From NCBI RefSeq assembly GCF_045679545.1, contig NZ_CP166195.1, positions 434,001-498,000 of the forward strand: 64,000 nt of DNA, written 5' to 3'. The position numbers and the translations under genes are program-made. This document shows, one piece after another, positions 34,654 through 44,075 of this stretch. The stretch is from Enterovibrio sp045679545 (GTDB taxonomy: Bacteria; Pseudomonadota; Gammaproteobacteria; Enterobacterales; Vibrionaceae). Each line of letters opens with the position of its first letter. Position 1 is the stretch's first letter. The notes under the pieces were generated by a model. That model saw nothing but the letters and a program-made list of their open reading frames with translations, searched no databases and had not been told where the DNA came from.

Positions 34654-35376
34654 ATGAACATGCAAGAGACACGACATTGGTTAAAACACAGCCCAAGCCC
34701 TGTGGCTCGTGGTGTGTTCCGCACGTTAAAAGCTATTCTTCACCTAAGCATTCCAGCGCCAAAACTCATCGTGTCTCCGCTTTACCATCTGACGCGAGTA
34801 ATCCAAGCGCTGTGGGAAAACATGACACGCACCCTATGGTGGACCCCTCTATTTAAAGGCCGCTTACATCGCGTTGGGCAACGCCTCTATCTTTACGGCG
34901 GTATGCCATTTGTGAGCGGTCCGCTGTCCATTTCTATGGGTGATGATTGTCGTGTCTCAGGCCACACCACGTTTTCTGGACGCGCTTATGGTCATGAACA
35001 ACCTCAGCTTTTGATCGGCAGCAACACAGACATCGGCTGGCAAACCACCATCGCCGTCGGACGAAAAGTCGTGATTGGCGACAACGTTCGCATTGCTGGA
35101 CGTGCGTTTCTCGCTGGCTACCCCGGTCACCCTATCAATGCACACGATCGCGCCTCCGGCATGCCAGAGCTGGACAGCCAAGTTGGCGATATCATTTTAG
35201 AGCCCGATGTGTGGCTCGCCACCGGCGTGTCTGTCATGGCTGGCGTCACCATTGGCCATGGCACCATAGTGGCGGCGGGTAGTGTCGTGACGTCAGACCT
35301 ACCCCCTAACGTGGTTGCTGGCGGCGTGCCCGCTAAAGTGCTGCGCACCCTGACCGATGAGGAGATGGCCAAATGA
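34654..35376 (+). CDS. sypM: Hexapeptide-repeat acetyltransferase SypM
   Basis: An acyltransferase of about 240 residues with a left-handed beta-helix, seen as repeated hexapeptides (for example SMGDDCRVSGHTTFSG and IGDNVRIAGRAFLAG) and the C-terminal GATVIGHGTIVAAGSVVT-like block (VTIGHGTIVAAGSVVTSDLP). It probably O- or N-acetylates the syp sugar. AAGGAG lies seven bases before ATG 34654. The upstream in-frame codon at 34609 precedes the predicted transcription start. It overlaps sypN by four bases. Confidence 0.87.
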   Translation: MNMQETRHWLKHSPSPVARGVFRTLKAILHLSIPAPKLIVSPLYHLTRVIQALWENMTRTLWWTPLFKGRLHRVGQRLYLYGGMPFVSGPLSISMGDDCRVSGHTTFSGRAYGHEQPQLLIGSNTDIGWQTTIAVGRKVVIGDNVRIAGRAFLAGYPGHPINAHDRASGMPELDSQVGDIILEPDVWLATGVSVMAGVTIGHGTIVAAGSVVTSDLPPNVVAGGVPAKVLRTLTDEEMAK

Positions 35377-36500
35377 AACGCGACCTGATTGTATTTGGCG
35401 AAGACTGGGGCGGTTTACCTTCTAGCACACAGCATTTAATCCGCCGTCTTTCGCAAGACCGCAAAGTGATTTGGGTGAATTCGATTGGCTTACGTCGTCC
35501 AACGTTGACCATCAATGATTGCAAACGCGCTTGGCAGAAAATCACTACGCGCACCGTCGCTGATAAACATTCATCGAATAACGCGATCACCCCTGACAGC
35601 TTGACCGTGGTGAATCCTTCAACGTTACCTGCACCGCGCACCGCACTTGGACGCAAACTAGCCGCCGGAATGTTGCGTAATCAGCTTGCTCCTATCATTG
35701 CGCGAGCCAAGCTACACAACCCCATTATGTGGACATCGCTTCCTACCGCCGTTGATGTGTCAGACCAACTTGGCGCATCGTCATTAGTCTATTACTGTGG
35801 TGATGATTTTTCATCGCTGGCGGGTGTCGACCACCACACCGTGGCGAAACGCGAACAGGAGCTAGCGCAAAAAGCGGACTTGATACTGACTGCGAGCGAA
35901 ACCTTGTATTCACGTTTTTCAGACAAATGCACCCGTTTGCTGCCACACGGCGTCGACTACGACTTATTTTCTACCCCAAGCCCTCGTGCCAAGGATTTAC
36001 CTGACAATGGCCGCCCAACCGCCGGCTTTTATGGCTCATTGTCAGAATGGCTCGACTACAAGATGCTCGCCAAAACCATCACGCAGCTTCCCGATTGGAA
36101 CTTCGTGTTCATCGGTAAACCTTGCGAAGCCGCGTTGTCACTCAAGCAATATAACAATGTCACACTGCTCGGCCCCAAACCGCATCATGAACTGCCTAGC
36201 TACAGCCAGCATTGGTCAGCCAGTTTGTTGCCGTTCGTGAATAACGCGCAGATCAAAGCGTGTAACCCGCTCAAACTTCGCGAATATCTTGCCACAGGAC
36301 GCCCCGTGATCAGTACGCCTTTTCCTGCTGTTAATGAATACCGCAGCTATGTCTGTGTGGTGCAAACCGCAAATGAAATGGCGATTGCATTGAAAAACAC
36401 TGCACGCCAAGCGTCCAATGTTCACCAGCAAACCGCTGTGAAAGCCCACACTTGGGATGCACGCGCAGAAAAACTTGCCAATTGGTTGGATGCCCTATGA
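35373..36500 (+). CDS. sypN: Glycosyltransferase SypN
   Basis: A 375-residue glycosyltransferase with GT-B features. The N-terminus is VFGEDWGGLPSSTQHLIRRL. A central segment reads LVYYCGDDFSSLAGVDHHTV, and the donor domain has GFYGSLSEWLDYKML and NPLKLREYLATGRPVIST. It resembles the teichuronic-acid/TuaH-type transferases in having the YYCxDDF segment (from memory). It overlaps both neighbours by four bases (sypM, sypO). SypN is assigned by position. Confidence 0.85.
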   Translation: MKRDLIVFGEDWGGLPSSTQHLIRRLSQDRKVIWVNSIGLRRPTLTINDCKRAWQKITTRTVADKHSSNNAITPDSLTVVNPSTLPAPRTALGRKLAAGMLRNQLAPIIARAKLHNPIMWTSLPTAVDVSDQLGASSLVYYCGDDFSSLAGVDHHTVAKREQELAQKADLILTASETLYSRFSDKCTRLLPHGVDYDLFSTPSPRAKDLPDNGRPTAGFYGSLSEWLDYKMLAKTITQLPDWNFVFIGKPCEAALSLKQYNNVTLLGPKPHHELPSYSQHWSASLLPFVNNAQIKACNPLKLREYLATGRPVISTPFPAVNEYRSYVCVVQTANEMAIALKNTARQASNVHQQTAVKAHTWDARAEKLANWLDAL

Positions 36501-37993
36501 ATTCGTTAACCTACAAGCTTCTGATTTTGCTCGATGGCGCATGGCGTCGTCGCTATGTGATTGTGATGCCAATCATCATCTTTCCGTTAATGGGCACTGC
36601 GATTGGTATGCTAACGCCCAAAAAATACAACTCGCACACCACCATGCTGATACAAGAAACATCCAAGATGAACCCCTTCCTTGAAGACTTGTCCGTCTCT
36701 TCCCAGATGAAAGAGCGTTTCAGCGGTCTGCAAACCCTGCTGCACAGTCGTCATATTTTGGGCAAAGTGGCACTGGAACGCGGTTTAATTCAGGAAGATT
36801 CTGCGCCAGAAAAAGTGGATGAAACCATCGCTCTACTTTCCAACGGACTGACCATGTCTACCATCGGCAAAGACGTGATCCGCATTGAATTTCGCTCTTC
36901 AACGCCAAAAGGCATGAAAGATACGTTGCAGATCGTCAGTGACCATGTGATTGAAGAGCTGCTCGCCCCTGAGCGCTCTTCCATGAAAGACTCCAGCGAC
37001 TTTCTTTCTGAGCACATTGATTTTCGCCGTGAAGAATTAGACAAAGCCGAGGCGGCATTGTCAGATTTTCGCAGCAAACATGCAGATGGCCTGCCTGAAC
37101 TGCAACTCGCCAACTATGCGCGGATTGAAACGCTCAAACAGCGCCTGTCAGAGAAAGAAGCGGAGATGGCGGGCGCGAAACGCAGTCTTGGTGGGCTGGA
37201 TCACCAACTTTCCAGCACCAACCCAGTTGTAGGTCGTATTGAAGATCAAATCGTTAAGCATCGCAGTGAACTTGCCATGCTTAAATCCCGCTATACCGAT
37301 CAACACAGTTTGGTGCAGGGCGCGCTAAGAAACTTACGTCGCCTAGAAGAGCAGCGAACGGCACTGCTTTCTTCTACTCAACAACCGGTTGATACCGGCA
37401 AACTTTGGGACATGGCCAGCAGCGCGACCATTGATTCCTCTACCGAATCTCAACCTTTGTTGATTTCGCAATTGGAAAACCTGCAACTGGCCCGAAGCAA
37501 AGTCGAAACCCTCGATGAAGAAACCGTTAGCCTGCGCAAAATGATCCTGACATTGGAAAACAAAACGAGTCAATCTGGCGAAAAAGAACAGAAGATCCGC
37601 AAACTTGAACGCGATCTAGAAGTGAAACGTCAGTTGTTCCAAGAGTTGCTTGAGCGCCATGAAATGGCAAGGCTTACTAGCTCTCTTGGTGTGTTTGAAC
37701 AAGACAAGCGCATCAAAATCATTGACCGCCCATACTCCCCCGGCGTACCGAGCAATCTGCCATTGATCGTCTTTACCATTGCAGGATTGATCGGCGGCTT
37801 TTTACTTGGCTGTGGCATGGCGATATTGCTCGAACTCACCGACACCACCATTCGTCGCATTTCGACCTTAGAAGCCATCACAGGGACGCCTGTTCTGACG
37901 CGAGTTCCCAAAGTGATTGCTGAGTTTCCATCGCCTTCAGTCGCATCAGACACACCGCCTCATGGCGGCAGGAAGATCATTGACGTGAACTAA
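36497..37993 (+). CDS. sypO: Chain-length determinant SypO (Wzz/GumC-like)
   Basis: An inner-membrane polysaccharide co-polymerase of about 498 residues. A first membrane segment (about 17-37) precedes a long periplasmic part with coiled-coil stretches (about 170-240 and 330-400). A second membrane segment (LPLIVFTIAGLIGGFLLGCG, about 420-445) has the Pro-rich flank PYSPGVPSN, the Wzz/GumC signature. I chose ATG 36497, overlapping the sypN stop, over the frame from 36452. It lacks a kinase domain, which is supplied separately by SypD. Confidence 0.9.
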   Translation: MNSLTYKLLILLDGAWRRRYVIVMPIIIFPLMGTAIGMLTPKKYNSHTTMLIQETSKMNPFLEDLSVSSQMKERFSGLQTLLHSRHILGKVALERGLIQEDSAPEKVDETIALLSNGLTMSTIGKDVIRIEFRSSTPKGMKDTLQIVSDHVIEELLAPERSSMKDSSDFLSEHIDFRREELDKAEAALSDFRSKHADGLPELQLANYARIETLKQRLSEKEAEMAGAKRSLGGLDHQLSSTNPVVGRIEDQIVKHRSELAMLKSRYTDQHSLVQGALRNLRRLEEQRTALLSSTQQPVDTGKLWDMASSATIDSSTESQPLLISQLENLQLARSKVETLDEETVSLRKMILTLENKTSQSGEKEQKIRKLERDLEVKRQLFQELLERHEMARLTSSLGVFEQDKRIKIIDRPYSPGVPSNLPLIVFTIAGLIGGFLLGCGMAILLELTDTTIRRISTLEAITGTPVLTRVPKVIAEFPSPSVASDTPPHGGRKIIDVN

Positions 37994-38042
37994 AGCAGAT
38001 TGGGTTACGCCTAGCTTGGGTGAGATTAAGGAGCACAACATC

Positions 38043-40403
38043 ATGAAACATTGGCTAATTGCACTCGCAATGATCGTTGGCACACCGGCACTCGCCGATT
38101 TACGGCTCGATAACGCTGACTTAACCGACATTTCACCAACCAGCATGCTCTTGATTGTCGGCAATAACTTAAGCGCTTCTGATGTGATTGTCGTGGTACG
38201 CGCCGATGACACGTCGAATCCCAGTTATTCCGATCGCGCAAACATCGAACGGGTTATTCCCAAAGGCAAGTTTGAATTGCAAATCCCCTTTGCCAGCTTG
38301 CGTACGCCCGGCGGGCGCCAATTGGATCTCACGGCATTGCAACAAATCATGGCGTTTTCTGCCAACAATGAACGCGGATTTGCGCTGTCCACAATGCGCG
38401 TTGAAACCCCAAAACCGCTCGGGAAAAATGTCTATGCATGGGATCTCGGCCCTGAAGGCAGTGCGATTTGGCCGGGTTTTCAGCCACTCACCGTCACGTC
38501 GGGGTTGCTCGCGGGTGCGGGGCTCAACGCGATTGATCGCGGGGCACGTGCTCAAGCGGCTGATGCGCTGACCATTGATGGTATACGAGGCATTGATTCA
38601 GCAGCATTGCCCCTGCCCGCGGGGGATTGGCAAATAACACTCTGGCTTCGTGATGCGGGCGAGTGGGAATATCTTCCTCATCCTCTTCAGCGCACAATCA
38701 CCGCAAACGGAAAGCGCGTTTTCTCGCAAAACCTGTCAGCAACAGAATGGATTGAATCCGTCTATCTCGGCCGACGCAATGAGGAGATTTCGCCTAAAAG
38801 TAGCAGTTGGACACATTACGGCGAACGAAAAAGTGACCGCGTCACTTTCAATGTCTCCAGCGACGGCAACCCTGTGATCTTGCGTTTGAGTGGTGATTCG
38901 ACCGATGCCCAATTTGTCAGTGGTATTCTTGCTGTGCCGCAAAGCAATCAGCTCATTTTGGAGATGCTTACACGTCAACGCAAAGCGTGGTGGGAGAAAA
39001 ACTGGCCCATCGCCAACTGGAAAAAATGGCCTACGGGACAACCTAGCCTGCGGGTAACCAACCACGAAACCTCCGCCGCTCCAGGCACCTCTGCCGTGGT
39101 CGAATTTGCGTTTGAGCAAGGCAACCTGCCCGGCGCACCCATGGTGATGTTGCGACAACCCCGTTTAAGTGGGGTGGAGATCCCTACCCGTTGGCATTGG
39201 AGCCAATGGCAGCTAACGCGAACACACCTCTCTTCCACTTTATTAGCAGCCAATGACGATTTTCTCCGACATGGCTTATTGCCCGAAAACCATGGCGTTG
39301 CAATGCCGCGTCGCATGGTCGTGCGTGTTGATGTACCCAAAGCAACACCGCCTGGCACCTACCTCGGCGAACTAGTTGTGATGATGCAAGGAAAAAGCCT
39401 GAAAGCCCCCTTTTCCATCCACGTGGTCAATGCCTTTTTGCCTGACATGGTCAAGCCTGTCGGCATCTATTTGGAAAAGCCTGTGCACTTCGGATGGTTT
39501 ACTGAGCTGGCGGGCGCAGGGCATCAAGCCATGATCTGTGATTTGACCTTCTTGAGAAAACTCGGTCTCACGGGTATTTCGCCGCCATACCCCACGCCTC
39601 AAAACGATGAAGAGCGTCAAGCGTTTGAAGAAATGTCTCTCATGCTCAATAAAATGGGGTTTGGTACGCCCATGGCTTACACCCCCGCCAAACGACTGGT
39701 GCAATCACTTGGGGCAGGCAATGCCGCCAACGTGATTGCTGACATTGAACGACAGCACCAAACGCGGCTGCAAAGCTCCCCTTATTGGTCGATCGCTGAT
39801 GAGCCAAGTAATCCCGGCAATTTAGATTTGTTCAAAGACATGCATCGCCAGTTTTCAATGTTTGCCCCGTCCGCAAAATTGGCAGGACATCTCAATCACG
39901 ACGAAGACAGAAAATACCTCCCTCTGTTCGATTTAGTGCTAATTAACGACGGCTTTGGCATAGACAGAGACGATATCAAGCAGGCGCAGCACGATGATCG
40001 CAAAGTGTGGTTGTACAACTTACCTAACCCTCGTGCTGCGGCTGGCTTTTATCTTTGGCAATCTGATGCAGACGGTTTTCTCAAATGGCATGGGCGCATG
40101 CCAACCGCCGACCCTTTCGACCCCACAGATGGCCGCGAATACGATGTGCAGTTTCTCTATCCATCAGACAAACCTTGTCCTGAAGAACCAGATATCGATA
40201 TCGCGCTCTACGACATCATGCAAGGGATCACGGATTATCGCTGGGTGTTATGGCTGCAAGATAAAGCCCAAACCAATCCCGACGCCAAACGGCTTTTAGC
40301 GCAATTAAAACGTGATGTACCACACACATGGGACGCCATGTTGACGGTGACACCCCAACAAATGGAAACATGGCGACAGCAAATCATTCAACTCGCGCTG
40401 TGA
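38043..40403 (+). CDS. Secreted putative glycosidase-like protein inserted between sypO and sypP
   Basis: A secreted protein of about 786 residues with signal peptide MKHWLIALAMIVGTPALA. The N-terminal part (about 20-300) looks beta-rich. The middle (about 340-450) resembles a beta-sandwich (PPGTYLGELVVMMQGKSLKA). The C-terminal half (about 455-785) looks like a TIM-barrel of the DUF4091-like glycoside-hydrolase group, ending with SDADGFLKWHGRMPTAD and ALYDIMQGITDYRWVLWLQ. Candidate acidic residues are in SIADEPSN. It could trim or release the syp polysaccharide from the periplasm. AAGGAG precedes ATG 38043. V. fischeri has no gene here to my knowledge. The family assignment is tentative. Confidence 0.7.
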   Translation: MKHWLIALAMIVGTPALADLRLDNADLTDISPTSMLLIVGNNLSASDVIVVVRADDTSNPSYSDRANIERVIPKGKFELQIPFASLRTPGGRQLDLTALQQIMAFSANNERGFALSTMRVETPKPLGKNVYAWDLGPEGSAIWPGFQPLTVTSGLLAGAGLNAIDRGARAQAADALTIDGIRGIDSAALPLPAGDWQITLWLRDAGEWEYLPHPLQRTITANGKRVFSQNLSATEWIESVYLGRRNEEISPKSSSWTHYGERKSDRVTFNVSSDGNPVILRLSGDSTDAQFVSGILAVPQSNQLILEMLTRQRKAWWEKNWPIANWKKWPTGQPSLRVTNHETSAAPGTSAVVEFAFEQGNLPGAPMVMLRQPRLSGVEIPTRWHWSQWQLTRTHLSSTLLAANDDFLRHGLLPENHGVAMPRRMVVRVDVPKATPPGTYLGELVVMMQGKSLKAPFSIHVVNAFLPDMVKPVGIYLEKPVHFGWFTELAGAGHQAMICDLTFLRKLGLTGISPPYPTPQNDEERQAFEEMSLMLNKMGFGTPMAYTPAKRLVQSLGAGNAANVIADIERQHQTRLQSSPYWSIADEPSNPGNLDLFKDMHRQFSMFAPSAKLAGHLNHDEDRKYLPLFDLVLINDGFGIDRDDIKQAQHDDRKVWLYNLPNPRAAAGFYLWQSDADGFLKWHGRMPTADPFDPTDGREYDVQFLYPSDKPCPEEPDIDIALYDIMQGITDYRWVLWLQDKAQTNPDAKRLLAQLKRDVPHTWDAMLTVTPQQMETWRQQIIQLAL

Positions 40404-40415
40404 CTGTCAAGGCGA

Positions 40416-40430
40416 CTCTCATAATGAGAA
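40416..40430. promoter_or_regulatory. Candidate SypG site upstream of sypP
   Basis: CTCTCATAATGAGAA is nearly a perfect palindrome and the best SypG-like site in the window. It ends 69 bases before the -24 element. Confidence 0.7.
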
Positions 40431-40498
40431 ACATGTCATGCCAATGAAAAGACCTAAAATTTACGCTTTTAAATCAACGCATTAAAAATAGTGTGAAG

Positions 40499-40514
40499 TG
40501 GCACGCCTTCTGCA
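40499..40514 (+). promoter_or_regulatory. Sigma-54 promoter of sypP-sypR
   Basis: TGGCACGCCTTCTGCA matches TGGCACG-N4-TTGCA with one departure. Predicted start is near 40526, which excludes the TTG at 40515 and supports ATG 40554. A promoter at sypP is also known in V. fischeri. Confidence 0.88.
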
Positions 40515-40553
40515 TTGTTAATCTCAGTGATTAGATTCTTACTCGAGGTTGTC

Positions 40554-41624
40554 ATGAAAACCATTGTTCAAGTCGTGCAACATCTCAGACCCGGCGGATT
40601 AGAAGTGATGGCGCTGGAACTAATGAAGTTCTCCCATCACGGTCACGCAATGAAGATTGTCAGCCTAGAAGGTGATGCCAAATCCGCCATTGCGGCTTGG
40701 CCCCGCCTTCGTGAGTTTGAAGACCAATTAGTGTTTTTAAACAAAACACCGGGGTTATCACCTTCTACGCTCATCGACCTTAAGCGCTTACTCACATCGT
40801 TGAATGCAGACCTTATTCACACTCACCACATAGGCCCTTATTTTTACGGCGGTCTCGCAGCCTTTCTCAGTCGCACCCCTCATATCCACACTGAACACGA
40901 TGCATGGCATTACAGCAACAAGCGCCACCAACTGCTGCATCGAATCGTTTCCATGTTTGGCAACCCTGTTCGCGTTGCCGATGCCGATGTGGTCGCCCAT
41001 GCCCTTTCTTCTATTTCAGGAATGAATGACATTCGCGTGATTAAAAATGGCGTCGACACCGCCAAGTACGTCCCAGGCGATAAATTAGCCGCACGCGATG
41101 CCATGCAACTGCCAAGCAATGTAAAAATAGTAGGCGCCAGCGGGCGTCTTGAAGAAGTTAAAGGCCACGGTGTGCTGATTTCCGCCATGACCGAATTACC
41201 CAGCCATGTACACCTTGCCATTGCGGGTTCAGGTTCAATGGAAATACAACTGAAAGACAAAGCCAAGTCCTTGAACCTTTCTGATCGCATCCACTTTCTC
41301 GGTCATGTCGAAAACATGACGCAGTTCTACCAATCACTCGATGTGTTCTGTCTACCGTCTTTCAATGAAGGGTTTCCCCTTGCGCCATTAGAAGCGCAAG
41401 CATGTGGCATTCCCACTGCCGTGACCAACGTTGGCGGAGCGGTAGAAACCCTTTGTCCAGAAACAGGGCTGATACTGAGAGCGGGTGACGCGAAAGACAT
41501 GGCGGAGAAAATTATCGCTTGTATTCATGATCATACGGCTTCAGACCCGCGCGCATTTATTGCCAAACATGCCGACATACGTGCGATGGCCAGCGCTTAC
41601 GATTCTTTGGCTGAGGGTCTGTAA
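40554..41624 (+). CDS. sypP: Glycosyltransferase SypP (GT4 family)
   Basis: A GT-B glycosyltransferase of about 356 residues starting MKTIVQVVQHLRPGGLEVMA. The donor domain has GASGRLEEVKGHGVLISAM and LPSFNEGFPLAPLEAQACGI, the EX7E motif. GAGG lies ten bases before the ATG. It is first in a three-gene run with sypQ (1-base gap) and sypR (overlap) under its own sigma-54 promoter. The sugar is unknown. Confidence 0.88.
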   Translation: MKTIVQVVQHLRPGGLEVMALELMKFSHHGHAMKIVSLEGDAKSAIAAWPRLREFEDQLVFLNKTPGLSPSTLIDLKRLLTSLNADLIHTHHIGPYFYGGLAAFLSRTPHIHTEHDAWHYSNKRHQLLHRIVSMFGNPVRVADADVVAHALSSISGMNDIRVIKNGVDTAKYVPGDKLAARDAMQLPSNVKIVGASGRLEEVKGHGVLISAMTELPSHVHLAIAGSGSMEIQLKDKAKSLNLSDRIHFLGHVENMTQFYQSLDVFCLPSFNEGFPLAPLEAQACGIPTAVTNVGGAVETLCPETGLILRAGDAKDMAEKIIACIHDHTASDPRAFIAKHADIRAMASAYDSLAEGL

Positions 41625-41625
41625 C

Positions 41626-42858
41626 ATGGCAAATGAACTGATTTTCTGGCTCACCGCCACCAGCATATTTTTGGTGATATACCATCACCTCGGCTATCCC
41701 CTTTTGCTTAAGTTGCTGGTGCGCCACCCTTCTTCTCGCGAAGAAAACACACACAAAGTAACACCTGCTCGTGGCTACCACGACAGTGTTGCAGATTGCG
41801 ACTTGCCAACCATTAGCGTGCTGATGCCCGCATACAACGAGGCAAATTGGATCGCGGATAAAATCCGCAACCTCGCCACACTGGATTACCCCAGCGACAA
41901 ATTACACGTTGTGCTGGCTTGCGATGGATGCAGTGACAACACCGCTTCTATCGCCCGCCACACTGCCGTTGAACCACTGTGTGCGCATCTGAATGTCACT
42001 GTGATTGAATACGCCGATAACGCAGGCAAAGTCTCGGTGATCAACAAAACAATGCCGCTTATCACTTCTGACATTGTGGCGATGAGTGATATCTCCGCGC
42101 TGATTTCTATCGACGCGTTCTACATCGCAGCTCGTCACTTTCAAGAGCCAACAGTCGGCGTGTTGAACAGCCGTTACTGCCTGCTTAACCCCGCCGAAGG
42201 TGAACAAAAGTATTGGGATTATCAAAGCAGAATTCAGAGCAATGAAGCCCAGTTGGGTTCGTCGCTAGGTGCCCATGGCGCGTTGTATTTCATTCGTCGC
42301 CCTCTGTTTACGCCACTCGCACCCGACACCATCAATGATGATTTCGTGTTGCCAATGCAAATCGTGGAAAAAGGCTTTCGCGCAGATGTTCATGACGCGA
42401 TCCAAGCGGTCGAGCTTGAGCCCACCAATGCCCATCAAGACTTTCGCCGTCGCCTGCGTATTGGCGCGGGTAACTGCCAACAACTTTTGCGCTTGTTTCG
42501 CTTACTCAATCCAACTCGTGGTGGTATTGCTTTCACGTTCGCATCAGGGAAAGGGTTACGCGTACTGATGCCATTTTTCATGCTAACCGCGTTGCTGGGC
42601 AGCGTAATGCTTGCACCCGCATATGGGTTCTTTGCCTTTGCAGCGATGGGGCAGCTGTCTCTCTATCTCGCGGTGGGCATTTGGCGCATGGCGGGCTATC
42701 AACCACGTGGTGGCATCGCAAAATCGCTGGTGTATTTAGTAACAGGACACACCGCCAATTTTATCGGTACTTTACGTTATATCTCAGGTTTAGAGACAGG
42801 GAAATGGACCCGCGTTTCTGACGTGTCGAACAAGACTAACAAGGAAGCATCAAAATGA
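41626..42858 (+). CDS. sypQ: Membrane glycosyltransferase SypQ (GT2, PgaC-like)
   Basis: A processive-type GT2 protein of about 410 residues. An N-terminal membrane segment (about 5-25) precedes the GT-A domain (VLMPAYNEANWIADKIRNL; LACDGCSDNTASIARH; DDF in TINDDFVLPMQI; the QRRLR-like FRRRLRIGAGN). C-terminal membrane segments (about 300-350) follow. In V. fischeri SypQ is likened to PgaC, the poly-GlcNAc synthase, and fills the same position. Start ATG 41626 directly follows the sypP stop; the longer frame from 41485 lies inside sypP. Confidence 0.88.
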   Translation: MANELIFWLTATSIFLVIYHHLGYPLLLKLLVRHPSSREENTHKVTPARGYHDSVADCDLPTISVLMPAYNEANWIADKIRNLATLDYPSDKLHVVLACDGCSDNTASIARHTAVEPLCAHLNVTVIEYADNAGKVSVINKTMPLITSDIVAMSDISALISIDAFYIAARHFQEPTVGVLNSRYCLLNPAEGEQKYWDYQSRIQSNEAQLGSSLGAHGALYFIRRPLFTPLAPDTINDDFVLPMQIVEKGFRADVHDAIQAVELEPTNAHQDFRRRLRIGAGNCQQLLRLFRLLNPTRGGIAFTFASGKGLRVLMPFFMLTALLGSVMLAPAYGFFAFAAMGQLSLYLAVGIWRMAGYQPRGGIAKSLVYLVTGHTANFIGTLRYISGLETGKWTRVSDVSNKTNKEASK

Positions 42859-43514
42859 ATCTCACCATGAATCTAAACATGAAAAGCGACATCAACCCAA
42901 TCACGGCGAAAGCAAAACGTGGCTTTGATATTTTCTTTGCTTTGGTTGGACTTGGGCTAACCCTTCCTCTGTTCCCTTTGATTGCGCTGGCCATCAAACT
43001 CGACAGTCGCGGGCCCGTTTTTTTTAGCCAAATGCGTATCGGTCGTGCATTACCAGACAGAAGCTTGATTTTTGAAATGCTGAAATTTCGCACCATGCGT
43101 ACCGATGCTGAAAGCCTTTCTGGTGCAACATGGGCGACCAAAACTGATCCCCGCGTCACACGCGTTGGTCGTTTTCTGAGAAAAACCCGCTTGGATGAAT
43201 TGCCACAATTTATCAATGTATTGGTCGGCGATATGTCGCTCATCGGCCCTAGACCTGAACGCCCAGGGTTTTATCAAAAGCTAGAAAACGCGATTCCATA
43301 CTTTGCAGAACGCACTTACGGCGTCACACCAGGCATCACGGGTTTGGCGCAAGTGAACCAAGGCTACGACACCTGTATTGACGATGTGCGTTCAAAAGTA
43401 GGGTACGACCACTCATACGCGCTTGCATTGTCATCACCTGTGACGTGGCTAAAAATGGATTGCTATATCATGGTTCGCACTGTCGTGGTCATGGTGTGTG
43501 GTCGAGGTCAGTAA
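42855..43514 (+). CDS. sypR: Undecaprenyl-phosphate sugar phosphotransferase SypR
   Basis: A 219-residue initiating sugar-1-phosphate transferase of the small (WcaJ C-domain/PglC) type. One N-terminal re-entrant hydrophobic segment (LVGLGLTLPLFPLIALAIKL) is followed by the conserved cytoplasmic core: KFRTMRTDAE, the DPRVTRVGRFLRKTRLDELP block, and LIGPRPERPGF. It attaches the first sugar to undecaprenyl phosphate, starting the repeat unit. It overlaps sypQ by four bases and is the last syp gene, closed by a terminator. Confidence 0.92.
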   Translation: MNLTMNLNMKSDINPITAKAKRGFDIFFALVGLGLTLPLFPLIALAIKLDSRGPVFFSQMRIGRALPDRSLIFEMLKFRTMRTDAESLSGATWATKTDPRVTRVGRFLRKTRLDELPQFINVLVGDMSLIGPRPERPGFYQKLENAIPYFAERTYGVTPGITGLAQVNQGYDTCIDDVRSKVGYDHSYALALSSPVTWLKMDCYIMVRTVVVMVCGRGQ

Positions 43515-43550
43515 AAACTATCGATACCCCCTAATTCCTAAGTGAAAACG

Positions 43551-43598
43551 AAAACGCCGCTTCCCTTCTCGACAACACGAGCTGGAAACGGCGTTTTT
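43551..43598 (+). terminator. Terminator closing the syp cluster
   Basis: Outer stem AAAACGCCG/CGGCGTTTT encloses a small inner hairpin (CTCG/CGAG) and is followed by a run of T. Confidence 0.85.
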
Positions 43599-43649
43599 TA
43601 TTTGTGCTAGCCACGGACTCGTGGTTCATGACAAACAACATGGTGCAGT

Positions 43650-44075
43650 TTACTGAACGTTAATCGTGATTTTCTGTGAAATCACGGGCGTATCATGGGG
43701 AATGTGCAAGTAATCTGCTAGCAACAGCTGAAGTGTGTGCTTACCTTTTGGCAGCGTCAGCATGGTTTCAGTTTGCCCGCCGCCAAAGTGCTTAACATTG
43801 TCATTCGCAGGCAAAGGCAATGAAAAATCCACCAAGGAGTCCACATCAATCAGCAAGTGGTGGTGACCCGAATTAGGTTGATTATCCCCTGCGGGCGCAA
43901 TATCCATTCCTTTTAAACCAAACACCACTTTGAAGGTTTCTGGAACGGTTTCACCGTCTTTCGGTTGGATGAAAAACACTTCAGCATCTGCCGCTGACGG
44001 GGTGGCAGCAAGTAACGATGAAGGCAAAAACAAGGCGGTCACAAGCCATAGTGAAGAGATCAGTGCGTGTTTCAT
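43650..44075 (-). CDS. DUF4399 periplasmic protein
   Basis: A 141-residue exported protein. A signal peptide (MKHALISSLWLVTALFLPSS, cleavage after LLA-A near residue 23) precedes a beta-rich domain with FFIQPKDGETV, the His-rich NSGHHHLLIDVD and PLPANDNVKHFGGGQTE. These are the signature parts of DUF4399. The His and Asp cluster suggests metal binding, but the function is unknown. AAGGGA precedes the start. It lies downstream of the CoA-disulfide reductase gene but is separated from it by a terminator. Confidence 0.87.
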   Translation of the reverse strand: MKHALISSLWLVTALFLPSSLLAATPSAADAEVFFIQPKDGETVPETFKVVFGLKGMDIAPAGDNQPNSGHHHLLIDVDSLVDFSLPLPANDNVKHFGGGQTETMLTLPKGKHTLQLLLADYLHIPHDTPVISQKITINVQ

